A DNA stretch of 64,000 nt, from the NCBI GenBank assembly GCA_007258455.2, contig VDFB02047230.1, positions 158,542,635 through 158,606,634 of the forward strand, given 5' to 3'. Shown here piece by piece: positions 1 to 12,039 of the stretch. The translations under genes were made by a program, and so were the position numbers. The notes under the pieces are model-generated. The model did not search any database. It was not told the DNA's origin and worked only from the letters and a program-made list of their open reading frames with translations. Position 1 is the first letter of the stretch; each line of letters opens with the position of its first letter. This stretch comes from Sequoia sempervirens (Eukaryota > Streptophyta > Pinopsida > Cupressales > Cupressaceae).

Positions 1-2925
1 CTCCCTTTCAATATCTCTTTCTTCCTTTTCATATTTATGCTCATGCCCTTCGGGCTGCTCAGTCTCCAGATCCTTGTAGGTTTCAGTCTCTTCTTTAGGC
101 TTGTCCTCTTATTTATTCTCTTTTCCTCATGTGGAGGTGACACATCTTCATGTTTTTCCTTTTCTTGTTCTTCCTACCTTTCTGAGAGAGGAATATCTTC
201 ATCGTGCTTAGGGCCTTCCTGTTTACCGGCTGGAAATTCAATTTTTTCTTCCACTTTGTCATCTTTTGGCCCTTCTTCTTTGGAAGGTGGTATTTCCACT
301 TCCTCCCCAATGTCATTCAATTGTCGGGCCAACTCCTCCTCAAAATCAACATCAAATGTTTGTATAATTTTAGTATCGACACTTCCTTCTTCATTGCTCT
401 CAAAAGACTCTGTCTCCTCTCCCTCATGGACTACCTTATCAATTTGTATATGCTAAATTTTTGGATGCTCATGGTAGTCATCCGCTTCTTCCTCCAATGC
501 CTTTATGGCTTCTCTTTCTTTTTGTTCCCATTCCTCTGATATTTCCATTGTGGCTTTCATCTTGAGTGGTTCAGTTGGAGGCTTTGAAATGGGAACGCTG
601 GCAAGAACCTAGGTCAGGGAAGCTTGTATGGCTGGATTCAAAATCACTTCAAAAATATCAGAGGGGACATTCTACATGTGCCATGAGAATGCTTCTATAA
701 GGGAGAGTGTCATTATAGCAATTTTTGTTTTGGCTAAGGACATGGTTGGAAACATGGAAGCAAAAGAAAGTGGAGAGGTAGTGGCTGAAGAAGAATCAAC
801 CACCATGATGGGTCCAGTTGGCGAAGAAGTGGAAAGGTGAACAAAGATGTCCACCATAGGTGGGGAGGTAGCCACCATGGCTTGAGAAGTTAGTGAAAGA
901 GCAACAGTAGTGGAGGTGGTTGGTGGAGACTTGGGTTGATCAACCTCCATATCTTATCCCTCATGGAGTTGATCCTCTTGTATAATAGGCATCTCAGTGA
1001 CACTGCTCAATTTCTTATGTCTCTTGGAAGGCTCACCTTCTAAGGCTTTTCTTGCATATACCTTAGGATTAGGTTGCTGCTTCTCAGTCTCCTTCCTTTT
1101 CCTTGACTATGTGAGTGGAGGGGATTTTGAGGTCTGTCCTGTTGAGGCTATAGCTACTTCATCATTAGGCTTAGTTGTGAGCCCCTCATAGGTCAGGAAG
1201 ATCCCTTGTTGCTTCAATTAGGAGACTTTCCCATTAACCCATTCTCTTGTACAAGCCTTGACAGGCTTGGTTATAATGTCGAGGTCATCGACCTCTTGCT
1301 CATTCCAATCTATCAATGGCAGTAACAAGCTAGCAACTATGCTATATTGAGGATCCACGATGGTGCTCTCATCTTCTTCCACTTGATCAGGCACAAGGAA
1401 TAGATTTACCCTCTTTTCAAATTATGTGGTCATCCGCATATAATGCCTCATCCGCACCTCTTTGTCATCTTGGCAGTTTTCCCATAAATCCTCAACACTG
1501 TACAAATATGAATACTCAGGTCCAAGTGCCTTCCTTACATGTCCATAAGGATCCATCCATGGGCATGTGGTGTGAAGTCTAAAATGGTACTCAATCAACT
1601 CCTTTTTTGAATTACCTACACATTGCGAGGTATGGAGCTCATACATCCCTTGGCTAAAAGAAAGGGGGTAGGAAACCCCTGTTAGATGTTTGTTTCTCAA
1701 GAGGGTGTGCACATGTTGCAGCTGCCAAGAAAGCTCCAACAATATTATCTAGTCATTGGGATATCGAGGTAGCTTGTTCAGTCTTTCTGAGAAGCCCCAA
1801 GCACGAATGTATGTAAACTTTGGGTATTGAATGAATAAGAAAGCATATTTTTTTAGGAAGGCATTAGCACTGTGAGAGATTTTCCTCTCAAAGTCACCCC
1901 CAATCAATTTGATGATATGACCTATGAAAGTGTCATTAACCCTACAATAGTCCTTCTTGTAGTTCTTGTACTGCAACTAAGGGTACCTATCATAGACTTT
2001 CGGCTCCCTGCCTCATTCTTCATTCGAAGCCCTGAACAAGCCACCATATTGCCTTCATTCAACAAATGAATAGACCAGGTAGGATGGCATTTAAAACTTG
2101 GAGGTCTTCTTGACGTTCATGAATTGCTCATGAAAACAAATGCTTATTATCCCTCCCCAGTAAAATGTGGTCTCTGTGGTATCATCCTCTTTTTCGTGAA
2201 GAATTTTCTCAACAAAGTATACCATCCATCCTTGAAAGTATGCAGCAGTAGGAAGGCCCATTACTCTACTTAGCGGGGTTACTAGATCATGGTATTCTTC
2301 ATAGAAATCACTGTGAAAGAGCTCCTAAGGAACTTTTGCAGCGCTACCCCTCTTCTCCTTGAGCCAATATTGATTTATAATTTTCTTACATCTAATTGGG
2401 TCCTCGTCCCACATTTCCTTGCACTCCTTTATGGTTGGAAATTCAATCTCCCCAATGGTAGGGATATGGAAGTTCTTCATTATTGCTTTGCTCGACATGT
2501 CTACCAACATGTTTCCATCTTTCTCCATGATTGTTCTAGTTTTCGATTGGTATGCCTCCCTGCAAGTCATTACTAGTTTGGGGGTGACAAGAGTGGGAGG
2601 AAAACCTACAACTTTGGCTATCCCACTGCCTTTGATCAATCTAAAATTCTTTGTCTTAGGGTTGATTCTAAATCTACGTAAATTCTTCAATTTCCACGTG
2701 CCCCATATTGGTGTCATATACTTCCTTCCAATCAGTGGTGACCTTAGATTGCAACGGTTCCCCCTGGAACTGGTATTTCATTTGGTCTTTATCTTCCTTT
2801 CTACTAGGAGATTTTCTTGTTTTCTTCCCTTTGTCATTCTCTCCAACTTCCCTTGAGGGTCTTGCACTTGATTCCATATATTCTATAAATAGAGGTAAGG
2901 TGAGCATAATCAAGCATGCAAACAC
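1..2925 (-). pseudogene. decayed long retroelement ORF, unassigned family, runs off the left edge
   Basis: A minus-strand coding region reads from about 2925 to the window edge. One frame holds from 2717 to about 672: the open pieces 2717-2325, 1976-1749, 1742-1422 and 950-672 are all in register and are separated only by isolated stops (for example 2327-2325 and 2093-2091). One frameshift joins a Lys/Arg-rich head (2925-2674) and another precedes the last piece (316-113). The order is: basic head, an ordered core of several hundred residues rich in aromatic and charged residues, a Pro/Ser/Thr low-complexity stretch (about 950-672), then a very acidic Glu/Lys tail. I see no zinc knuckle, protease or polymerase motif. 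The candidate LTR to its right, with a minus-strand TATA box, suggests the first ORF of an LTR element. A gag-like role is inference; the function is unknown. It is a pseudogene because of its many stops. Confidence 0.55.
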
Positions 2926-3073
2926 AAAAGGTTAGTCAAATCCCTGCAAATGGTGTTAGATTGGACAATGCAACAATCAAGAAATCTAACATTTATTCTA
3001 AATGGTCATTAGCAGTTTACTGAAGGGAATTTGGACGGTCCGGGTCCCAGGGGCCAGACTTCCCTAGCCAGAA

Positions 3074-5069
3074 TGTTGTTTTGAAGGGCGAACATGGCAA
3101 GGAAATATGTATGATTTCTTCTGCCTTTAAATTTAGGTGATTTGAAAAGTCCATGGAGGAGAGGGTCCAATTTGAACATGTGGGTCAAAGTTTATTTCCA
3201 GATTGGAAGGCATTTAGACCATCATTGGGGCATCCAAAGTCAAGAAGAGGGAAAGCTGCCCAGAGTTTGCCATTTGAAATGACTCTAGGGAAATGACATT
3301 CCAGGAACAGAGTTTTGGAACATGGGACCCGTGAGCTTGAAAGACAGTTGGAAATACTCCTTGATTGTTTAAGTGTTCGGGCCAAAGGAGACGAGAAGCC
3401 GCTTGAGGATTGTCGTTTTGAAATGGTAAGTAGTGAGCGTAAGTCCAATGGGAGCAACCTGGTGGACTAGACTAGGATTTAAAATTTTCTTCCATATTTT
3501 CTTCATTGTGAGTTCTATCGAAAATTGAGGTACTAAGCCTTAGAGGTTGGAAGGATGGGCCTGATTTTCTTTTTGCAATGGCTGAGATGGGATGAAGTCC
3601 CGACGATGGAAGTTCAGTGGAGTGGATCAGGAAAAGGTTGGGACACTTAGGCTTTATCATTTTGTTCACACAACATTGGGAAATTTAGGACCCAGAGGTT
3701 GGAAAGCAGCCATCTGATAGCCGTGTGAAATGATAATGTTACAATAGAAGTCTGTGGATGGAAGTCCATAGATCAGGACCCAGAAAGCACTAAGGATGTG
3801 GGAGTTTTATCTTCTAACTCAGGTGACAGACTGAAGGGTGGATCCTGGGGATCGGGCATATGAAACCAAGATGCTATTTGAAACAACAGAAGATGGATGG
3901 TGTCTTGGGGATGGAATCCTGCGGAAGTAGGTCCGGAAAGCATGGACAAAAGTAGGGAGTTCAATTTTTGTTAAGTCCAAACAATGAACCGGTAAGTGCG
4001 CTCTAGGATTGCGGAACCAAGAAGGCATCTTGCCATATTGGGGTTTTTTTTAGTTTGATTCTTTATTGATGGAAAAGGGGAGTCTCGAGCCCTGAGGGCG
4101 CTAGCGCTCTACGTGAAGAATGGCGCTGAAGCAGTGAAGTTCCAAAGTCGATTCAAGGGTGATCTGATGGTTTTATTAAAATTTTATCATATGGGATTTA
4201 TAACCCTCATTTTTCCTCTATTGAATGAATGCATTTTTATCCCTTTTCATCCATTACTTGAACACATAATCACCAAAAAGCATAACAGGAGGGTGGATGG
4301 CCAACTTGCCACAAGAACCTGGTGAATGAAGTTGCTAAATCTATAGAGAAATGGTGGAGGAAGGCTGCAGGCTCAAGGGAAACGTACGACGAAGGCTCTA
4401 GATCACTATGATTGCTTTTGCTAACCTGATCTATGAAAATGACAGGTCAAACTAGCCTATTTATAGATTTCAAGAGCATTAAATGCCCTTAATAAATGCT
4501 CGTATGATAGCCCAAAATTTGGTGAATTCAAAATTTGAAAATAGCTATGAGGGGTCCAAAACCTGGAGGTTGGAAGGATGCAAATCGACGACTGTTTTAA
4601 ATGTTAAGCAGAAAATCACTAGAAAAGAGGGTCTCATGGTTTGATGGGCGAAACTCTGGTGGAAGACAACTATTCAGGAAAATCCAAAGCATAACGGAGA
4701 CCTAGGCAGGGAACTCCGCTAGACCGTGCCCAACACGAATGAAAGATGGTTAGTTGAACTTTTAGAGCCATGTGAATGGTGATTAAAGTGATGAGCCCAA
4801 GGGCACAAAAGGACGAATCCCTTAGGACATTTTGAAACAACAAATGCAGCAGGGAAATCCGACAAGGGAAACTCGCCATGATGGACCCAGAGGGCCCCAA
4901 GGACACTGGTAGAGGAAAAATATAAAAGGAACTTTGTGAGGACCTAGGACCTAGAAAATTTTGAGGGGTGAAACATGGTCAACTTGAGATGAAACTTTGG
5001 AGGTAAGTTGACCATTTGGGACACCAAGACAGGGGCACACAAAATGAGGTGGTGAAAAAATGACCCAAC
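3074..5069 (-). mobile_element. candidate LTR of the left-edge minus-strand retroelement
   Basis: No gene is supported here; the short ORFs have no recognisable content. The stretch lies just upstream, in the minus sense, of the long ORF ending at 2925. It begins on the plus strand with TGTTG at 3074 and a matching CCAACA occurs near 5069. These fit the inverted TG/CA ends of an LTR, but no second copy is visible, so both ends are guesses. A minus-strand TATA box at 4456-4466 is the best support. The stretch between the ORF and 3074 would be the leader, and I cannot identify a convincing tRNA primer site there. The right side borders the telomere-like array. A small palindrome, GCGCTAGCGC, lies near 4100. 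Confidence 0.3.
4456..4466 (-). promoter_or_regulatory. TATA box of candidate LTR
   Basis: The minus strand reads CTATAAATAGG. The same core is found in the LTRs at 45414-45421 and 38758-38765, each upstream of a minus-strand retroelement ORF. A transcription start about 30 bases further left would be expected; this is inferred. Confidence 0.4.
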
Positions 5070-5129
5070 AAGATGAACAAAAGAGAGGGTGCCCATTCTG
5101 AATGGGGAATGTGTGACAAGGGCGCAACA

Positions 5130-8100
5130 CCCTTAACCCTCAACCCTCTAGCCTTAACCGTCTATCGTCTACCCTCTACCCTCTACCCTCAACCCTTAAA
5201 CCTTAAACCCTCTACCCTTAGCCCTAAACCTTCTACCCTCTACCCTCTACCCTCTACCCTCTACCCTCAACCCTCAACCCTTAAACCCTAAACCCTCTAC
5301 CCTAAACCCTAAACCCTACCCTAAACCCTAAACCCTAAACCCACCTCTACCCTAAACTCCTAAACCCTCTACCCTCTACCCTTAATCCCTAAACTCTAAA
5401 CCCTAAAACCTCTACCTCTACCCTCAACCCTTAATACCTAAACCCTAAACCCTTAAACCCTCAACCCCCCCTCTCTCTCAACCCTACACCTCTTGTCAAC
5501 CCTCAACACTATAATTCTCTAACCTCAACCTCAACCCTCCACCCTCAACCCTTAAACCCTTAACCCTTAAACCATCTACCATCTACCCTTAACCCTCTAC
5601 CCTCAACCCTAAAACCCTCAACCCTCTTTATCCATCTCTTTGTCTACCCTCTACCCTTAACTATCAACCCTAAAACCCTACACCCTCTACCCTTAAACCG
5701 TAAACCCTAAAACCCTAAAACCCTCAACCCCCCTTTCTCTCTCTCAACCCTACACCCTCTACTCTCAACCCTCAACCCTCTATCCTATACCCTCAACCCT
5801 ACACCCTCTACCCTATACCATCTACCCTAAACCCTCTACCCTCCACCCTCAACCCTTAAACCCTAAACCCTTAAATCATCTACCCTCTACCTTTAACCTT
5901 CTATCCTCAACCCTAAAACCCTCAGCCCTCTCTATCTCTCTCTACCCTCTACCCTCTACCCTCAACCCTTAAACCATAAAACCCTTAAACCCTCAACTTG
6001 ATTCTCTCTCTCTCAACCCTACACCCTCTACCATTAAACTGTAAACCCTAAATTGTAAACCCTAAAACCCTAAAACCCTCAATCCCCCCTTCTCTCTCTC
6101 AACCCTACACCCTCTACCCTCAACTCTCTAGCCTCTACCCTCAACCCTAAAACCCTTAACCCTCTCACTCTCTCTATCTCTCTTTCTAAACACTCAACCC
6201 CCTCTCTCTCTCTCAACCCTACACCCTCTATGCTTAAACCGTAAACCCTAAAACCCTTAAACCCTCAACCCTCCCTCTCTCTCTCAAACTGAAACCCTCA
6301 ACACTCAACCCTATACCATCTACGCTCAACCCTCTACCCTCCACCCTCAACCCTATACCATCTACGCTCAACCCTCTACCCTCCACCCTCAACCCTTAAA
6401 CCCTTAAACCATCTACCCTCTACTTAACCCTCTACCCTCTACCATAAAACCATCAACCCTCTATATATATATATCTCTCTACCCTCTACCCTCTACCCTC
6501 TACCCTCAACCCTCAACCCTTAAACCCTAAAACCCTAAAACCCTCAACCCCCTTCTCTCTCTCTCAATCCTCAACCCTCTACCCTAAACCCTCAACCCTC
6601 CACCCTCAACCCTTAAACCCTTAACCTTTAAACCCTAAACCCTTAAACCATCTACCCTCTACCCTCAACCCTAAAACCCTTAACCTTTAAACCCTAAACC
6701 GTTAAAATTTCTACCCTCTACCCTTAACCTCTACTCCTCAACCCTAAAACTTCAACCTCACTTAAAACCATATAAACCCTCTTTTTAAACCTCAACCCCA
6801 CATTCTCTCTAACCTTACACCTCTACCATTGTCCATAAACCCTAAAACCCTAAAACCCCTAACCCCCTCTTCTCTCTCTCAACCTTTACATCCCCACTCC
6901 TCAACCCTCTACCCCACCCTAAAACTCTTAACCCTCCCCACTTCTCTCCACCCTCTCTCTAAACCCCTCAACCCTCGCTTCTCTCTCTTTTGACTTACAC
7001 TTCTACTCCTAAATCGTGAAACCCTAAACCCTAAAAAAATCTTAAAACCATCAACCCTCCTCTCTCTTCAAACTTACACTTCTACCTTTCTACCTCATCC
7101 CTAACTCTACCTCTACCATGTTCCTAAACTTTTAAACTCTAAAGTTTTAAACCCTAAACCTTTAAACCTCTACTATCCACTTAACTCCTCAACTGCTGTT
7201 TCTAACATCAATCGCTCTACCGCTTCACTATATACCACCAACTCAACCTCAACCTTAAATCCTAAACCATCTACTCCTCAACCTCTAATTCCAAACTCTT
7301 AAACTATAAAACCCTAAAACCCTAAATCCTCTACTTTCTACCTCTAAACTCAGAACCTCAAACCTTCTAAACTTCTAAGTCCCTAAACTCTACACCCCTA
7401 AACCCTCTACCCTCTACCACCAAACCCCCCCTCTCTCTCTCAACCCTACACCCTCTACCCTTAAACTGTAAACTGTAATCCCTAAACCATAAACCCTCTA
7501 CCCTTAACCCTTAATCCCTAAACCTGAAACCCTTAAACCCTCAACCCCCCCTCTCTCTATCTCAACCTTACACCCTCTACTCTCAACCCTCAACCCTCTA
7601 CCTTATACCCTCTACCCTCAACCCTCTACCCTATACCATCTACCCTAAAGCCTCTACCCTCCACCCTCAAAATCTTTTAAAACTCCCAAACTTATACCAT
7701 CAACCCTAAACCCTCAACCTCTTATATTCCTCTCTACCCTCTACCCTCTAATTCTCAACCTCAACCCTTAAAACTCTCAACCCCATTCTCTCTCAACCCT
7801 ACACCTCTAAATACCATTAAACTGTGAACCCTAAAACCTTAAACCACCAACCCCTTTCTCTCCCTCTACCCTCAACCCTAAAACCTTTAACCCTCTCACT
7901 CTCTATGTCTCTCTCTCTAAACCCTCAACCCCCCCCTCTCTTTCGCTCAACCCTACACCCTCTACCCTTAAACCGTAAACCGTAAACCCTCAAACTCTTA
8001 AACCCTAAAATTCTTAAACCCTCAACCCCCCCTCTCTCTCAACCCTACACCCTCTACCCTCTACTCCTCTACCCTAAACCTCAATTAAACCTAAACTCCT

Positions 8101-8757
8101 AAACCCTTAAACCCTAAAACCTAAAATTTTAAATAAACCCTACAATCTACTCCTCAACTCCTCAACCTCAACCTCTACCTCTACAACCTACCATCAGATA
8201 ATCTCTACCTCTATCCTCAACCTCAACTCTCTACCCTTAAAACCCTAAACCTCTCTACCCTCTACCATCAACTCCTAAACCCTAAACCCTATAATTCATA
8301 AACCCCTTACTCCTCTACCCTTAAATCGTAAACCCTAAAACCCAAAAACCCTAAACCCTCTACCCTCTACCCTCAAACCCCCACTCTCTCAACCCTACAC
8401 CCTCTACCCTTAAACCATAAATTGTAATCCCTAAACCATCTACCCTTAACCCTTAATCCCTAAACCCTAAACCTCTACCTCTACCCTCAACCCTTAAACC
8501 CTAAACCTCACCTAGCCTCTACCCTTAAACCCTTAAACCCTAAACCCTAAACCCTAAACCATCTACCCTCTCTACCTTTAACTCCTCTAATTTCACCCTC
8601 TACCCTTAAACCATAAACCCTAAAACCCTAAACCTTGAACTTTAAACTTTTAAACCCTCTACCCTTTACTCCTCAATCCTCAACCCTAAACTCCTAAACC
8701 TCAACCCTCAACCCTCTAACAATTCTTAAACTATAAAATCATAAACCCTAAACCCTG
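5130..8757. repeat. degenerate interstitial telomere-like array
   Basis: About 3.6 kb are built from short units related to the plant telomere repeat CCCTAAA, all with the C-rich strand on the plus strand. True CCCTAAA runs (for example around 5290-5340 and 8540-8560) are mixed with variants such as CCCTCTA, CCCTCAA, CCCTTAA and CCCTACA, and with CT-rich spacers (CTCTCTCTC). Longer higher-order repeats of tens to hundreds of bases occur. There is no gene. The variant-rich texture marks an old interstitial array, not a chromosome end. Confidence 0.9.
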
Positions 8758-9172
8758 GTCTTACGGGGAGAGGGAGTAGGAGGATAGAGAGATGGAAGAG
8801 ATGGAGGGAGTGAGAGAGAGAGGGGGTTGGGGGGAGATACTTGAGAGATAGGGAGAGAGAGAGAGAGTGGGAGGGGGTAGGAGGGAGATACCTGAGAGAG
8901 AGGGAGAGAGATGGTGTGGGAGAGAGATAGATGGAGTGAGTGAGAGAGAAAAATAGAGACCTGATAGAGGGAGAGGGGGTAGGAGGTAGAGAATTGAGAG
9001 AGAGAGAGGGAGGGAGAGGGGGTGGGAGAGAGAGACTTGAGAGAGACGGAGAGGGAGAGAGAGTGGGAGAGAGATAGAGGGCATGAGAGAGAGAGAGGGA
9101 CTTGAGAGAGAGGGAGAGGTGGTGGGAGGGAGATACTTGAGAGAGAGGGAGAGGGAGAGGGAGAGGGAGAGA
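8758..9172. repeat. GA-rich microsatellite block
   Basis: About 400 bases of GAGAGA/GGGAGA repeats with spacers such as GAGATACTTGAGAGAGAGGG. It begins exactly where the C-rich telomere-like strand stops, so the purine/pyrimidine strand bias flips at about 8757. Ser/Leu/Pro-only ORFs on the minus strand come from the repeat and are not genes. Confidence 0.9.
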
Positions 9173-9419
9173 CACAACAACACAATAGGAAATTAATGCT
9201 AACTTTGGTGCCAAATTTTAGTGTATTTTGAGCACTTGAGTTGGACAATTTGGCTAGTGTTAAACTTGGCGCAAACATGCATGGTTAGTTCGACGTCCTG
9301 TTTTGCTTCGATGTTTCCACTGATTTTAGCACTGATTTTACCACTAGTTTTATCATTGAAAAATCATGACGCCTTTGTTAGTTCCAGGAAGTAATGACAG
9401 AAATGGCGCCAAAATTGGC
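9173..9419. other. unique spacer with TTGGTGCCAAATTTT motif
   Basis: No gene. It contains TTGGTGCCAAATTTT near 9204-9220 and ACTTGGCGC further on. Related wording recurs near 25210-25240, and as a palindrome at 43252-43283 beside the second GA/telomere-like array. These may be remnants of one repeat family that carried the arrays. Confidence 0.4.
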
Positions 9420-10080
9420 TTCCGATTTTGCTTCTAGTTTTGCGTCCAATTTTGCATCCACTTTTGCTTCCAATTTTTCTTCCAATTTTTCCTCCAAGTT
9501 TTCTTCCAATTTTGCATCCACTTTTGCTTCCAATTTTTCCTCCAAGTTTTCTTCCAATTTTGCTTCTAGTTTTGCTTATGATTTTCCTTCCACTTTTGCT
9601 TCTAGTTTTGCTTCGAGTTTTGCTTTTGGTTTTGCTTCCATGTTTGCTTCCAGTTTTTCTTCTAGTTTTGCTTCTAGTTTTGCTTCTAGTTTTGCTTCCA
9701 AGTTTGCTTCCAGTTTTTCTTCCAGTTTTTCTTCCAATTTTTCTTTCGATTTTTCTTCCAAGTTTGCTTCCGGTTTTGCTTCCAGTTTTGCTTCTAGTTT
9801 TGCTTCTAGTTTTGCTCCCAGTTTTGCTTCTAGTTTTGCATTTAGTTTTGCTTCTAGATTTTCTTCCAGTTTTGCTTCCATTTTTTCTTCTAGTTTTTCT
9901 TCTATTTTTGCTTCCAATTTTGCTTCCAGTTTTTCTTCTAGTTTTGCTTCTAGTTTTGCTTCCATTTTTGCTTCCAGTTTTGCTTCCAATTTTGCTTCCA
10001 AGATTTCTTCTGGTTTGCTTCTAGTTTGGCTTCCATTGTTGCTTCCTTTTTTGCTTCTAAAAATGCTTCTTGTTTTTCTT
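9420..10080 (+). repeat. 12-bp minisatellite, open on both strands
   Basis: About 50 imperfect tandem units of TTTTGCTTCYAG (variants TTTTTCTTCCAG and TTTTGCATCCAC). Because the unit is a multiple of three, the plus strand encodes a run of Phe-Ala-Ser-Ser or Phe-Ala-Ser-Asn (240-codon ORF 9394-10116), a second plus frame encodes Leu/Pro-rich text, and the minus strand encodes Lys-Leu-Glu-Ala repeats (141 codons, 10001-9576). No promoter or conserved flanking domain supports expression, and the openness is explained by the repeat. The flanking sequence at 9300-9390 already contains degenerate versions of the unit. Confidence 0.85.
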
Positions 10081-11087
10081 CTATTTATTAATTTAATGTG
10101 TTTTATTTCAATTTAATTAGTTAAATATATTGTGCCTCTTAAATAACTCATATGATTAAATAACAATATAATTATTGTAACACGATCATCATCTATAATT
10201 AAAACAAGTGAATCAAATATCTATAATTTAATTGAATTTGACAACATCCATCCTGAGTAATAAATTAAAATCATCATACTTAATAAATATCCATCCAAAA
10301 ATCATCGACCACTTTTAATATATATAAATTGACAAGTAAATAATGATAAGATCATCATCATATATAACTAAAACAAGTGAAAGTCAAATATGCCAGTACA
10401 TCAAAAATGTGTGAAAATGATACATGTCCAACAATCGACATAAGTGAAAATGATACATGTACAAATGGTATAAATAAAATTGATAAATTATGTAACTCAA
10501 ATTGATACAAGTCATGATACATGTCCAAATGATATAATGAAAATGAAACATGTCAATATGATACAACTCAACAATATAGTACAGTAGGCCGTGAAAATGA
10601 TACATATGATAGTAATCATGAGAAGAGTCATCATAACAATATATCAACAATGATCCATTATGTACTGTATATGATCATGAATGTCACTGGTTACTATCAC
10701 CAACTATCTCATCATCATCATCACCATCCTAATCATCATCATCATCATCGTCATCATCGTCATCATCATCATCATTATCATCAGCCTCGGTGTCTTCCGT
10801 ATCTGCGTCATCATCATCCTCTGCCATGCGATTTGTACCAGAAAAACCAATATTTTATGGATCTATACCATGTTGAGGATCATCTTGATCTTTTGGAAGA
10901 CCCGTGTTCTATAAAAAAAACATTTAAAATTAAAATTTATTATTTATTTCATGCAATAATTTATTTTTCTGTTATATATCTAATATTACAACATATGAGA
11001 CAAAACCATAATCATATTACATCATATCAAAGTGCACATACCATAATAACAGTTCAAAAAAGTTACAGCTAATACTGGTGAGTTAGG
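10081..11087. other. AT-rich region with short repeats, no gene
   Basis: AT-rich sequence. It contains an imperfect repeat of GATCATCATC...AAAACAAGTGAA at about 10183 and 10348, a cluster of GAAAATGATACATGTCCA-like units (10400-10620), and the CATCAT tract listed separately. The poly-His and poly-Ile ORFs around 10650-11072 come from the trinucleotide repeat. Confidence 0.6.
10709..10783. repeat. (CAT)n trinucleotide microsatellite
   Basis: A run of CAT/ATC units with a few interruptions (CCATCCTAATCAT, CATCGTCAT). A shorter run follows near 10806-10818. Confidence 0.9.
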
Positions 11088-12006
11088 ACAAACTTCAACT
11101 TTCAAAAACAAAGCCAATTAGGCTGGTAGACTTGTGGATCGGGCCAACACTTGGTGGAAGAGGAAGAAAGATGATTGAAACTCTGGAGGCCCACCATAAT
11201 GGATTTCAGTATCCAACCATGAGAGTAGAAGATAGATTTGATATCATGTATCAAATCATTAAGCATGCATTCTTCCAGCCAATGGAGAAGGAGATGATTA
11301 CTTTGCTTCATTTTCATTTGCATAACCATATCACGGTATGGGAACCAAGAAGACCAAGGATGTTCAATTTTATGTGGAGATAATGGATGTGGTCCAAACT
11401 TTAGGAGGGGCAAGAAGGTCAATGTATGATCCTGATGAAATTGAGGAAGAACAACAAGAGAGGGATAGGAGAAATAAAATCAATACAGAGTTTCAAGGAT
11501 TTGTCAAGTGAGTAAGAGAGCTATGGGAGCAGCCTCATCTAAAATATTTTGAACTAGAGTTTAATATACCATTTAGAGATCTTGGGTTTCATGGAGTTGC
11601 TTTCAAATCCTTTGCTTTTATTTTTCCTACAGTAAACTATTTGGTAGAGTTGGTGGAATTACCTTTCTTAGTAATCACTATTAGTGAGATTGAGATTGTT
11701 AACCTTGAGAGAGTAGGACTTGGAAAAAAGGAATTTTATATGGCTATTGTTTTCAAAGACTTCAAGTAGGATGTACTCTGCATTGATGCCATTTCTCAAT
11801 CTTCACTTGATGGCATGAAGGAATGGATGAACTCCATGGATGATCTAGATAAATTTATTGAAGAGTATTACTGATGATCCAGATAAATTTATTGAAGATG
11901 GTGGTTGGGAATTTTTGAATATGGAAGCTAGTGATTCTGATTTTGATAATTCAAAAGAGTCAGATCAAGGATATGAACCCTCTGATGTAGAAGAGGAATT
12001 AGAATA
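11088..12006 (+). pseudogene. SPT16 (FACT complex subunit) pseudogene, C-terminal part
   Basis: Translation gives the carboxy half of SPT16, the large subunit of the FACT histone chaperone that handles H2A-H2B during transcription and replication. I recognise, in order: the segment with WIGPTLGGRGRK and LEAHHNGFQY, the HAFFQPMEKEMITLLHFHLH block, then after a frameshift near 11335 the MDVVQTLGG and DPDEIEEEQQERDRR segment, LVELVELPFLV..EIEIVNLERVGLG, DGGWEFLN, and the start of the acidic tail (SDQGYEPSD). It is broken by the frameshift, by stops (TGA near 11510, TAG near 11768) and by a small deletion/duplication near 11840-11900. No introns interrupt it, so it could be a processed copy or a copy of a single long exon. 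The 5' end starts abruptly at AAACTTCAACTTTC, the same point at which the tandem units start. Confidence 0.85.
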
Positions 12007-12039
12007 ATATTTCATGTAGCCACCATCAAGAGTGTTACA

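Noticed and set aside
5130..8757. True chromosome end
   Set aside because: Units are highly degenerate, sequence continues on both sides, and a second such block lies at 43.5 kb. This is interstitial.
8726..9278. Ser/Leu/Pro-rich ORFs of 140-176 codons on the minus strand
   Set aside because: They are translations of the GA microsatellite in three overlapping frames.
10650..11072. Poly-His protein (140 codons) and poly-Ile protein
   Set aside because: Frame products of a CAT trinucleotide run with no conserved flanks.
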